Origin: Halopelagius longus
GTDB lineage: Archaea; Halobacteriota; Halobacteria; Halobacteriales; Haloferacaceae
Assembly: GCF_900100875.1 (NCBI RefSeq)
Contig: NZ_FNKQ01000001.1
Location: 992,001-1,056,000, forward strand
Length of the DNA: 64,000 bases
Direction of reading: 5' to 3'
Within the stretch, counting starts at the first letter, position 1. Each line of letters begins with the position of its first letter. Both the position numbers and the translations under genes were made by a program. Below are positions 9,429-17,779 of the stretch, piece by piece. The notes beneath the pieces were generated by a model. The model saw nothing but the letters and a program-made list of their open reading frames with translations. It was not told where the DNA came from and ran no database searches.

Positions 9429-9788
9429 ATGGCCGCGCCCTCCCTAACCGATGGTATACGTCGTACTATCGAAGAGTTAGCCATCCCGTCAGTCGTCCTC
9501 CTCGGTATCGTTATCGTACTCAGGACTACGTATGGCCCCCAAGAAGCAGGCTTCGCGTATCTTGCGCTTTCCGCACTTCCGCTTCTCGGAATCTATACGT
9601 CCGCGAGATACTGGAACTCGTGGTATGCGTTCGGCTTCGTCGTAGTAGGCTTCGTCTTTTGGGCGGGCCTACCAAGCGTCGGCCAGTATTTCGTCCCCTC
9701 TGCCTTCGTACAGGCCAGTCGGGTCCTCGAACTCTTATTCCTTCTCGGAGTGGGTTGGATGCTCAAGAGCAAGGTGGACTGGCTCTAA
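9429..9788 (+). CDS. Small membrane protein of unknown function
   Basis: A 119-aa protein with about four hydrophobic helices (LAIPSVVLLGIVIVLRTTYG, then YLALSALPLLGIYTS, AFGFVVVGFVFWAG and LELLFLLGVGWML). It is preceded by the AT-rich promoter-like stretch TTATTTTTTAG at 9393-9403. No family is recognised. It stands alone between the integrase pair and the long gene-free region. Confidence 0.65.
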   Translation: MAAPSLTDGIRRTIEELAIPSVVLLGIVIVLRTTYGPQEAGFAYLALSALPLLGIYTSARYWNSWYAFGFVVVGFVFWAGLPSVGQYFVPSAFVQASRVLELLFLLGVGWMLKSKVDWL

Positions 9789-9925
9789 CTGCCCATCTAA
9801 CCACATACCCGGGAAGTTCAGAGCCGATACTGACGAATTACTCGGGGAGTTTTTTCGTCTTTCTCTCACACGGCCAGTAGAGCGAGTCGTCAGATAGTTC
9901 CGTAGAGTAACACTTGTCGGATTCC

Positions 9926-9939
9926 GTCGCATCGAGGGG
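9926..9939 (-). repeat. Island repeat copy 1 (partial)
   Basis: The core GCATCGAGG is the reverse complement of CCTCGATGC, the centre of the dispersed island repeat. Confidence 0.45.
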
Positions 9940-9999
9940 TGGACCCCTTACCGACTGCTTCGGTCGTTGGACCTCCGTCTTCGCTAAGTGTGTCCGAAA

Positions 10000-10018
10000 G
10001 CCTCGATGCGTTTGACCG
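10000..10018 (+). repeat. Island repeat copy 2
   Basis: GCCTCGATGCGTTTGACCG, a near match to the consensus GCCTCGATGCRTTGAACC. Confidence 0.6.
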
Positions 10019-10189
10019 CTCGGGATTCCTATTCGGCGTAGGGCGGTTCACAGACGCTCCGAAGACAACCTCGCTGCCGCCTGGTCGCAACTCCGACACC
10101 GTCGAGACGCTTTGGACCGGATGGGATGAATTAACCGAGATAACAGGAGGGAACTCGGTCCTCAACGGCACTTCTCTGATTCTCGGTTC

Positions 10190-10440
10190 ATCGAGCGAAA
10201 AATCTCGTAGTTCAATTTCCTCAATTCCAATTTACCGGCAAACGCGCGCGAAAACTATAATTTCTATTATATATGCACACCTATGTCAAAAAATGGAATT
10301 CTGAATACCAATATACCCCCCATACATGCATATAATAGAATACTTATATGTTTTTTAACTGTTACTTAGTATATAAGGGGAGACCCCCCTATATGTACCG
10401 TCTACCATTAATAATAGTAAGGGGAAACACAACGCGGGGC
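10190..10440. other. AT-rich block with short palindromes
   Basis: About 250 bp much richer in A and T than anything else in the window, with several TATA-like tracts, and runs of C (ACCCCCCA at about 10313) and G/C (GGGGAGACCCCCC at about 10378) that could form small hairpins. It could be a DNA-unwinding element or a set of promoters; no gene start is clearly linked to it. Confidence 0.45.
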
Positions 10441-10467
10441 ATTGAACAAACAGTATCAACAGAGTTG

Positions 10468-10556
10468 TTCAACGCATCGAGGCGGGAAACAACCAGTTTA
10501 TCTTTGAAGTGGACTCTTCGATTCAACCAGAAGGATACCCGCCTCGATGCATTGAA
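10468..10556. repeat. 19-bp inverted repeat formed by island repeat copies 3 and 4
   Basis: The left arm TTCAACGCATCGAGGCGGG (10468-10486) and right arm CCCGCCTCGATGCATTGAA (10538-10556) are inverted with one mismatch, around a 51-bp spacer. Each arm is a copy of the dispersed island repeat. Nothing in the spacer looks coding. Confidence 0.7.
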
Positions 10557-10674
10557 CCGCTTCGGTCAAAACAGAGGATTACCAGAAGAATTGGAGAATC
10601 AGGCGAGAGTCCCGGTGGGTTTGTCATAGGTAGTCCATTCTGAATTATCCTGAGCCACAGTTCCAGAGTTCGGA

Positions 10675-10692
10675 GCGTCGATGCGTTGGACC
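10675..10692 (+). repeat. Island repeat copy 5
   Basis: GCGTCGATGCGTTGGACC, two or three changes from the consensus. Confidence 0.55.
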
Positions 10693-10749
10693 ACCTAAAT
10701 CAGTATTCCTCGGTCAATTCTGCCAAATAATTCCCCCTTCGTAAGCAGT

Positions 10750-10789
10750 CCCCTGTTGGTGTCTCCCCAGACACCGCAGGGGATTTTTT
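10750..10789 (+). terminator. Strong hairpin followed by six T residues
   Basis: The stem CCCCTG-GGTGTCT pairs with AGACACC-CAGGGG around loop CCCC, with a small internal loop, followed by ATTTTTT. This looks like a bacterial-type intrinsic terminator or the 3' end of a structured RNA. The nearest plus-strand gene ends nearly 1 kb upstream, so it may end a non-coding transcript of the AT-rich region. Confidence 0.6.
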
Positions 10790-10867
10790 GCATTGAGAGG
10801 AGTCACTCCGGTATCCAAGTCCCCGGTTTCGTAGGGGCAGACCATCCTCCATTTCTTTATTGAGACG

Positions 10868-11122
10868 TCAGTACGGCTGTTCGCCAGCAGGCGTCAGATA
10901 CCGCTGGTTTTCCCAATCGTCGTCAGCGAGAATCCACTCGCCGTCGTCGATTAGTTCTTCGAACTCCTCTCGGTCGTATTCGAACTCCATCCCCGGAGAC
11001 GGACCACCAAGGCGAACGCGGTCCCCATCGACGCTAAGTTCGTAGAACATCGGTTCGTCTTCTGACTGTGGGCCAAGAGCGCCCTCCCAATCCCCAATCT
11101 CCACGTTCGATGTATCGGACAT
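10868..11122 (-). CDS. Small acidic protein downstream of the R-M gene
   Basis: An 84-aa, highly acidic protein with a beta-rich start (FYELSVDGDRVRLGG) and an acidic helix (YDREEFEELIDDGEWILA). It lies 42 bp after the stop of the Type IIG-like enzyme on the same strand, so it may be in its transcript. No homologous family is recognised. It could be a control or accessory factor of the R-M enzyme, or an independent small gene. Codon use and acidity fit a real haloarchaeal protein. Confidence 0.6.
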   Translation of the reverse strand: MSDTSNVEIGDWEGALGPQSEDEPMFYELSVDGDRVRLGGPSPGMEFEYDREEFEELIDDGEWILADDDWENQRYLTPAGEQPY

Positions 11123-11164
11123 GAGAAGGACTTCACCGGGGTTGCTAAAAGTCAGTTCGGTTAG

Positions 11165-14100
11165 TCAGAATACTTCGAGATAGTCCTCGATGACCTGCCG
11201 TTCGTCTTCAGTTAGGTCGAACAAGTCGTACACCACTTCGTCTATCTCTGCTTCAAGCGCTTCGATGCTCGTCTCCTCTACGGTCTGCTCGTCGCCTTCC
11301 AACGCCTCGATGAGTTGTTTCACGTCTTCGGTACGCTTCGGGATGGGGATATTCTGCTCTTCCCCCTTCTTCATATTCCGTCCATCGACGGCGGCATGAA
11401 CATACTTCGCTCGGAGTTTTCTGTCGTCGCGGTCTCCTTTGTCCATCTGTGGTGCGGTAATTTCGTCAGAACGTCCGGCGGTCACTGCGAAGCGACCGTC
11501 AGCGAGTTCCTGAATGTCGGCGTTCACCGGGTAGCGGCGAGTCTGCCATTGGTAGTCGATGTAACCAAGTTCTCCGTCGAAGTCACCGAGGTAGGCTTCC
11601 GGGAATCGGTTAGTCTTGCCTCTGATGTCAATTGTATCTGCGACCTTCCCGGCTTTTTTTCGGAGTTTGGGGAAGGCAGACCCCTGGTTATCAACGATGC
11701 AGGGGATGGGGTTCACATATTGGGCTCTGTATTCGTAATAGCCTCCAGCCTTAACGGTTGAAATATGCTTGAAATAGAACTCAAGTGGGTTTGAATTAAG
11801 TTGAGATGCAATCTCTTCCGTAATATCCTGATATTTTTCAGTTAGAAGTGCCGCATATGCGGTCTTGAAATACCACGTGCCTTTCTCATCCAACATGAAC
11901 GACGGTTCATCAGTAATATGTGCAAATATTGTCTTCGGTTGTTCAAACTTTTCCAGATTCCGTGGGTATGCGAATTCCCACCATTCGTTACTATCCTCCC
12001 AACGTCCTCCTTGCCGACTCCGTAATTCGTCCTCGTGCGCTTTGAAATAATCCCATGTCAATGGGTAATTATTTTCCAGGGTACTCTTGGAGATGAGTTG
12101 GTCTCCTCGACTTCCTTCATCAAGGGATAGATACGGGAGGATAACATGATTCCCGGACCATTCACATCTCCACCGTTGTACATCACTTCCACTGAGCCAC
12201 GGTCGAAGCAGGTCGGTTTCTATCTGAAATTCCTCGTCTCCACCACTTGGTCTGACTGTTACTGTTTCCCCAGAATCTTCTGATAGAATCTGATGCGCAT
12301 TTAACACATCAACCACATATACCGTATTTGCGCCTGTGGTAGGGCCGGGGAATATCGCTTCTGTCACTTCTGACATAGTTGCGTCACCAATTGATTCCAG
12401 TTTGTCGAAGATTGACTGTTCTTCAGGGGGCATGAGTGCCCAATAGTCTGGAGTAAGATTCCTCTGAGTTGCGTCGAAAACATCTATAAATTCGTCGCTG
12501 TATCCAGGCTCTCCTCTGTGTTCCCGTACAGACTTGACGATTTCCTCATCCATCTGATTGCCCTGGTCATCTTCTATCGCTGGACGTGCCCGTACACACC
12601 TCACCTGATTACTGGAACGTGATTTTTCGTGGCTTTCAGACTGAAGAATCACAATTGCAGGGTAATTTGTTGCGTCAGAGAACAGACCTGAATCCCTGAA
12701 ATCGTATACTTCATCAATCACCGTATTTTCCAGAATTTCCCTACGAACTCCTCTCCCGTAATCCGTGACCATGAACTGGTTGGGGGTGATGAAACCAAGT
12801 CTTCCTGAGTCATCAGTTAACCAGTCAATCCCTCTCTCGTAAAATGGACAGTAGAGGTCAAACTGACCGGAGGCTGAGGAGTATAACTCCTTGAGGTAAT
12901 CCTTCTGAGTTCCCGGTATCTTTTGTATATCAACGTATGGAGGATTCCCGACGACGTACTCGTACTCCATATAGTTCTTGACGACGAGCGACAGAACCGT
13001 GTCCTCGAATATCTTGAACAGTCGACCGTCGCCGTGTTCGGTGCGGAGGTAACGCACCGTTTCGAGAATCTCCTCCAAGTAGGGTACGAAGAACTCTTCG
13101 ATGCCGTCGTACTCTCTTGTAGTGTACCGTTCGATGCCTTGTTTCAGACCACCGTTATACACCCATTGCCCTTCGTGGAGATACCACTTTGCGACATCGA
13201 GAACACCCTGAAGAGCCGCGAAATACTCTCCGAAGTTCTGAACACCGGTGTTCAGCCGGATGTTTTTGAACAGTGGCATCCGAACTCTTTGTACCAGGAA
13301 CCCGTCTTCGTACTCTGATTCATCGACCTCGTCCTCGTCTACTTCGACCGGTAAGGGAACAGGAATACGAACGTCCTGACTGTCTTCGGTCATTGCGTCG
13401 AACGTCATCTGAGCCGAACCGTCGTCACCGAGGTCGATGCCGCTCAGTTCCCGCTCGTTTCGAAGTGAGTCAGTTCGGAAGATTGGGAGACGCCTGATAG
13501 TGAAGTCCCCGTTGCTCTGCTTAGCCTCGCGATACTTGGGAAGGATAGCGACCATGAACCGAATCTGTGCCATCAGAACGGCGAAGGGGTGAATGTCGAG
13601 GCCAACAATGTGAGGGCGAGTACACAGTTCCGTCAGGTGCGTCTCCCAGTCAGGGTCGTCATTGTACCGTTCAACGTCCTCGATGTATCGTTCGACCGCT
13701 TCAACGAGGAACGTCCCTGAGCCGCAGGATGGGTCGATGAGCCGTTCATCGTGGATACTCATGTCGTACCCCACACCGTCCATGATGTAGTCCACGACCT
13801 CCTGTGGCGTGTAGAACTCCCCCAGAGCCTTCCGAGTCTCGGGGTCGAAGTACCGCTGATACAAGTCTCCGAGCGGGTCACCTTCGACGGCGGAGAAGTC
13901 GAACTTCAAAACGGAGAAGATAACCTGAGCGACGGAACGGCTGAACCGTTCGCGAGTCGCAGGGGAGACACGACTAACTTCAGTCCCCTCTTTCGCCACG
14001 TCCTTGAAGCGGTTGTACGGGTTCTTGTGGAGGCTTGCTGTCTCCTCTGCGTACCCGTCGCTCCACCAAATGAAGATGTCGTCCTCGAATAGACTCTCGA

Positions 14101-15046
14101 CGAGTTGGTTCCGCATATCCTCAATCATTCCATTCGCCGCGATGGGATACGCGTCGAGGCTAATAGTCCCATCAAAGCCACCGAGTTCCGTGAAGTACCG
14201 TTGGAGTCCTCTCTCATCAGGGAAGAACTCGTGGTCGAGGGACGCTTTAGCCAAGAGTAGACGGGCGAGAAGTGCGTGTCCACTTTCAAGAGCGAACATG
14301 AAGTCACGAAGTTCCTTTTTACCCCCGTCGATGAACTCGTCCCACGAATCGGGAACCTCGTCCGGTTCAGATGCGTAACTGGCTTCCCAGAAGTCGTATG
14401 CTCCCTTCACGAACTTCGCTTCTTCTTCGTCACGGAGTTCGTGGAGGAGGTCAACCATCGAAGTAACGAGGTTGGCGAAGGGACTGTCTGGTTCGAGACG
14501 GAACGTATCAAAGAAGTGTTCGCGACCGAGTTCACCTGAGAGTTCCACTTCATCGAGGCTGTTGAGATAGTCGTTGACGCTCGATGGGTTGGTAATGTCC
14601 CATTCCGGCTTCTTGAGTGCCGCTTCGAGGTCAGCAGCGTGGCTGTCTGTTGCTTCGGTTAGAGAGACAGTGAGTATTTGGGAGTGATTCTCCGGAGTAT
14701 AGAGCCGAAGTTCTTCACCATTAGTCAGAACGCCGTAGTCAGCCTTCAGTTCGTCAACGTAGTGGAACAGTTGGTCCTCTTGTGCTGTGCCGAGTTGCTT
14801 GCCCGAGGTCTTGAACTCGTAGATAGCCGTCACGGATTCATTCGCATCGAGGGTGACGTAGTCCGGACGTTTGCTGTCGGGGAGAGTCCACTCACTTCGC
14901 AGGTCATGTCCCGCCCCGGAGTATCCGAGTATCTCGTAGAAGTCCTCATTGAGGAACGCATTCTCAACGTCCTTCTCGCTCATCCCCTCGTCGATGCGCT
15001 CCCCAATCCCGTGGAGGGCTTCGAGGAGAGCCGACGTATCTGCCAT
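11165..15046 (-). CDS. Type IIG-like restriction-modification enzyme (fused endonuclease, methyltransferase and specificity regions)
   Basis: A 1293-aa single polypeptide. The N terminus has a PD-(D/E)xK nuclease site: PD at 61-62 and EFK at 77-79 (AIYEFKTSGKQLG). A helical linker leads to an N6-adenine methyltransferase with SAM motif DPSCGSGTFLVEA (about 437-449) and catalytic NPPY (about 698), followed by a segment typical of Eco57I-like enzymes (GRLGFITPNQFMVTDYGRG). Residues from about 900 hold a TaqI-like specificity region with LRPWLSGSDVQRW and PYVD-type contexts. This is the Eco57I/Type IIG architecture, cutting and methylating with one protein. It has no separate S or R gene. Codon use is less GC-biased than its flanks, in line with transfer. 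Confidence 0.88.
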   Translation of the reverse strand: MADTSALLEALHGIGERIDEGMSEKDVENAFLNEDFYEILGYSGAGHDLRSEWTLPDSKRPDYVTLDANESVTAIYEFKTSGKQLGTAQEDQLFHYVDELKADYGVLTNGEELRLYTPENHSQILTVSLTEATDSHAADLEAALKKPEWDITNPSSVNDYLNSLDEVELSGELGREHFFDTFRLEPDSPFANLVTSMVDLLHELRDEEEAKFVKGAYDFWEASYASEPDEVPDSWDEFIDGGKKELRDFMFALESGHALLARLLLAKASLDHEFFPDERGLQRYFTELGGFDGTISLDAYPIAANGMIEDMRNQLVESLFEDDIFIWWSDGYAEETASLHKNPYNRFKDVAKEGTEVSRVSPATRERFSRSVAQVIFSVLKFDFSAVEGDPLGDLYQRYFDPETRKALGEFYTPQEVVDYIMDGVGYDMSIHDERLIDPSCGSGTFLVEAVERYIEDVERYNDDPDWETHLTELCTRPHIVGLDIHPFAVLMAQIRFMVAILPKYREAKQSNGDFTIRRLPIFRTDSLRNERELSGIDLGDDGSAQMTFDAMTEDSQDVRIPVPLPVEVDEDEVDESEYEDGFLVQRVRMPLFKNIRLNTGVQNFGEYFAALQGVLDVAKWYLHEGQWVYNGGLKQGIERYTTREYDGIEEFFVPYLEEILETVRYLRTEHGDGRLFKIFEDTVLSLVVKNYMEYEYVVGNPPYVDIQKIPGTQKDYLKELYSSASGQFDLYCPFYERGIDWLTDDSGRLGFITPNQFMVTDYGRGVRREILENTVIDEVYDFRDSGLFSDATNYPAIVILQSESHEKSRSSNQVRCVRARPAIEDDQGNQMDEEIVKSVREHRGEPGYSDEFIDVFDATQRNLTPDYWALMPPEEQSIFDKLESIGDATMSEVTEAIFPGPTTGANTVYVVDVLNAHQILSEDSGETVTVRPSGGDEEFQIETDLLRPWLSGSDVQRWRCEWSGNHVILPYLSLDEGSRGDQLISKSTLENNYPLTWDYFKAHEDELRSRQGGRWEDSNEWWEFAYPRNLEKFEQPKTIFAHITDEPSFMLDEKGTWYFKTAYAALLTEKYQDITEEIASQLNSNPLEFYFKHISTVKAGGYYEYRAQYVNPIPCIVDNQGSAFPKLRKKAGKVADTIDIRGKTNRFPEAYLGDFDGELGYIDYQWQTRRYPVNADIQELADGRFAVTAGRSDEITAPQMDKGDRDDRKLRAKYVHAAVDGRNMKKGEEQNIPIPKRTEDVKQLIEALEGDEQTVEETSIEALEAEIDEVVYDLFDLTEDERQVIEDYLEVF

Positions 15047-15731
15047 ACGATGCCTCTTACTCGTCTCCTTGAAAAACTATCTTGTCAACCGAACTGCAGA
15101 TGATTCGACAATTGACGTATTTTCTATGTTCAACACACGTGCGCAGCGCGCGCTCTGCTGTGCTGTTACTGTGTAGTTGCTGTGCTGTACTACTTCCCAC
15201 GAGAATTCTATCCCCCGCATACTACCCTGAGAATTACAGGCCTCGATGCATTGAACCGTTCAGATTCTACCGCACTGGTTATAATTCTCTTGTGAACATC
15301 CAGAATATGAGCCAAATTGGATATGCGGTCAGAGATTCAGTACCAATATCGCATGAGAGTCCACAGCAGGCTGGCAGTAGCGTTTGAATTATATTCGAGT
15401 GGGGAACATCATCTCAATTAAGAAGTTCTCTCTGAGATGCCTTGCGTATCTTCTGTGAGACACGGCAGATTTAGTGAAAATCACCGCCATAGGCTCGTCA
15501 ATTGTCGAAACAAGTTAGAACATTCAGACCTCCGCCAACGCGCACAGTTGGTAAGCCGCCGCGAGAAATTTCCAGTTTTCAGCGCAATTCGGGTTGCTGA
15601 AACGTCGGAAATGAGCAGTTAGGGGAAACACAGGAACAACGCGCATGGAAGCAAGATATGGTACCACTCCCCCGTGTCGTTGCAGAACTTCTTTTACGCT
15701 TCCTAACCAGTTAGAAGGATAGGAAGTATCT
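15047..15731. other. Intergenic region between the R-M gene and the lipoprotein gene
   Basis: Divergent promoter region of 685 bp. It contains a CTGTGCTGT-rich low-complexity patch at 15150-15190, one island repeat at 15240, and AT-rich stretches near 15290-15420. No gene was recognised; short open frames here have no supporting features. Confidence 0.5.
15240..15257 (+). repeat. Island repeat copy 6
   Basis: GCCTCGATGCATTGAACC, identical over 18 bp to the copy at 10541-10558, almost 5 kb away. Confidence 0.7.
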
Positions 15732-16931
15732 GTGAATTGGTTGTCCAGAAGACAAACGGTTTGTGTTGTAATGGCAGTCCTGATTCCTCTTGCTGGATGC
15801 GGCTCTGCTGTGACAGCAGGCGGGTCATCGGAACCAACAGAACAACCAACTCCCGAACCGACCCCCGTTCCAACAGCGACCTCTACGCCGACGTCTACTC
15901 CTACACCACTTTCCGAGGGTAACAGTACATCGACGCAGGAACTCTCCCTTGAGACTCTTGCAGAGGAGGAAGGCGTCGATGCAGTAGGTCTCAACGAATC
16001 CACCAAGAGGCGTGTCAGGGGCGTTCTCGCTAATTTCTCTGAGAACCTCCCTGAGAACGAGAGCGAGCGGAGAGATGCTCTTCTCGCAACCGCCGATGAG
16101 ACGTGCCGGATGAGTCGGCAGAACTTCACAGAGAGCGTCAACGTCAGTCAGGTAGAGAACGATAGCAAAGAAGCGAAGAAACTCGCTCGGCGTCTCTCCT
16201 ACTCTTCACAGATAGTCAACGAACGGTTCACCGACGACGTGCCTGTTTCTAACTTCAAGCGTCTTCGTGAGGGGACCGACAAAGCGACGAAGTACGTTCC
16301 TGTTCTTGGGAGCGTTAACCGATTCTTCGAGGCTTCCTGCGCCGCCTCGATGAATCCGAACAGCGAAGAAAAACTCCGGGACTTTCAGGTCGCCGCCATG
16401 ATGGTCGGTGTTGACCTTGTATTGGCGTACTCGGGAGTCGGATACAGTCCTGCGTTCAAGGGTACGCGGTTCGTGATGAACAAGGGCAGTCAGGTTGGCC
16501 TGTATCGGCTACGGTATGTCTGTGGAAACCGCTGTTGGGGGCTTGCGTGGAGCGAGACGCATTGGATAATTCGAGGAGAAATGGTTAGTGGAATTCACGA
16601 CACCGCCAAGTTCGCCGCTAATAGTGGCTTGACTCTCACGGGGGAGGACATTACGTATCTCGCTGAACGACAGGGACTGAATAAATCGCAGATGGTTGAA
16701 TTAGCCTCCCGGCTTCAGAAGGATGGAATTGAGTGGGGAACTGACCTGTTCGATGGCGTTGAGGGCTGTCTCTCCGAGGTCAACGTCTCTGACGCTTCAA
16801 AGGACCCGGAAAAGGCAGTAGACGATGCGAAGGATGCAGTAGGTAGTTTCCTTGGTGGTTCAGAGAACAAGTCAGAGACGACGGAGAGTTCCTGTAGAGG
16901 AGATATAGAACAGAACTCCCTCGATGCATAG
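15732..16931 (+). CDS. Tat-exported lipoprotein of unknown function
   Basis: A 399-aa secreted protein, start GTG at 15732. The signal has a twin-arginine LSRRQTV, a hydrophobic stretch and lipobox PLAGC (Cys 23), so it should be lipid-anchored outside the cell. A Thr/Pro-rich linker (residues 30-65, many PTP/STPT repeats) leads to a mostly helical domain with several Cys (ADETCRMS, EASCAAS, YVCGNRCWGLAW), which could form disulfides. Its C terminus runs into a partial island repeat (ending NSLDA). No catalytic motif or family is recognised. It is island cargo; a surface role in exclusion or adhesion is speculation. Confidence 0.75.
   Translation: MNWLSRRQTVCVVMAVLIPLAGCGSAVTAGGSSEPTEQPTPEPTPVPTATSTPTSTPTPLSEGNSTSTQELSLETLAEEEGVDAVGLNESTKRRVRGVLANFSENLPENESERRDALLATADETCRMSRQNFTESVNVSQVENDSKEAKKLARRLSYSSQIVNERFTDDVPVSNFKRLREGTDKATKYVPVLGSVNRFFEASCAASMNPNSEEKLRDFQVAAMMVGVDLVLAYSGVGYSPAFKGTRFVMNKGSQVGLYRLRYVCGNRCWGLAWSETHWIIRGEMVSGIHDTAKFAANSGLTLTGEDITYLAERQGLNKSQMVELASRLQKDGIEWGTDLFDGVEGCLSEVNVSDASKDPEKAVDDAKDAVGSFLGGSENKSETTESSCRGDIEQNSLDA
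16918..16930 (+). repeat. Island repeat copy 7 (partial), overlapping the lipoprotein stop
   Basis: CCCTCGATGCATA shares the core CCTCGATGCAT with the other copies and contains the gene's stop codon. It is followed by TCCCCTGTTGGG, which resembles the left arm of the hairpin at 10750. Confidence 0.4.
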
Positions 16932-16981
16932 AAAATCCCCTGTTGGGATACTTATTTGTTATTTCGAGGTGATATGTGTAT

Positions 16982-17518
16982 ATGGTTGCCTTGTCCCCCG
17001 GCGACGAGTTAGAGGTCACTATCGACCGAGAGAGTAAGAGTGGGAACTGTATCGCTGAGCCGGAGGGGACGACGAAACACGTTAATCTCGGTGAAGTAGA
17101 TTATCGAGAGGACGACGTCGTGAAAGTCAGAATAACCGATAAGAAACACGGCAACTACTACGCCGACGTTATCAAAACGGTATCTCGGACGAGGAAACTC
17201 GAAAAAGAGCAGTCAGTCGGTAAGACCCGCTCAATGAGTTCAGCCACGGAAACGGTACACGACAGAGACTTCGACCCGAGGACTCACGGGGCACCCGAAA
17301 TAAGCAGGTCCGAACCAAAGGATTACGAGTGCCGGGAGGACGATGAAGAAGACCAACCTAAGAAGCGTTCATCCAAACCGGATATGGATTCTCTTGCAAC
17401 GATAGCAGAGAACTGTGAGGATTCCTTCACGGAGACGCAGGAAAAACAAGCGCGGGTTGTCATCCGAAAACGAAGATGGGGTATGCAAGCCCCCTTCGAT
17501 GTGTCGAAGAAGCCGTAG
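16982..17518 (+). CDS. TRAM-like domain protein
   Basis: A 178-aa protein. Residues 1-65 resemble a TRAM (OB-fold RNA-binding) domain: SPGDELEVTIDRESKSGNC, then VNLGEVDYREDDVVKVRITD and NYYADVI. The rest is charged and probably disordered (acidic patch EDDEEDQPKKRS) with a basic C-terminal stretch VVIRKRRWGMQ. Start ATG 16982 is chosen because a clear Shine-Dalgarno GAGGTGAT ends 8 nt upstream; GTG at 16976 would be too close. The strong SD is unusual among mostly leaderless haloarchaeal genes. Stand-alone TRAM proteins in archaea act as RNA chaperones; this one has an extra tail. Confidence 0.7.
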   Translation: MVALSPGDELEVTIDRESKSGNCIAEPEGTTKHVNLGEVDYREDDVVKVRITDKKHGNYYADVIKTVSRTRKLEKEQSVGKTRSMSSATETVHDRDFDPRTHGAPEISRSEPKDYECREDDEEDQPKKRSSKPDMDSLATIAENCEDSFTETQEKQARVVIRKRRWGMQAPFDVSKKP

Positions 17519-17739
17519 TCAGCTACAGGCACGAATATCTGCCTTCAAATTGGTAGAACCGAGTGGGAATGGTTAATTTATTCACTTGAGATATTCCTAC
17601 AATATCACCACCACGAATCATGAGGGAGTTGAAGATTCTCTCCCATCATTTCAGGTTTGACAGAGGGTATTAGATACGTTGTAGGCCACCTACGCGATGG
17701 ACCCTCATTGTGGTATTTCCATGCCGAATGATTAGCGTG

Positions 17740-17758
17740 ACACATTTTTAATACCGCT
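17740..17758 (+). promoter_or_regulatory. Promoter of the helical-repeat membrane protein gene
   Basis: A TATA-like TTTTTAATACC is centred about 32 bp upstream of the ATG at 17780, which predicts a leaderless or nearly leaderless transcript. Confidence 0.5.
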
Positions 17759-17779
17759 CGTCTAAGATGTCATATCGGT

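Larger units (their letters stand above)
9789..10867. other. Gene-free AT-rich region with dispersed repeats, 1.1 kb
   Basis: No convincing gene in either strand; the open frames here lack codon bias and homology signals. It contains five copies of the island's GCCTCGATGCRTTGAACC-like repeat, a very AT-rich block at 10190-10440 with stretches such as TATTATATATG, a 19-bp inverted repeat at 10468-10556, and a strong hairpin with a T-run at 10750-10789. Such composition fits a regulatory region or a replication origin, but no initiator gene is beside it. Confidence 0.6.

Noticed and set aside
9890..10629. Open reading frames of 90-120 codons on both strands in the AT-rich island region
   Set aside because: They overlap repeats and AT-rich tracts, lack acidic haloarchaeal composition, and have no start-site or domain features.
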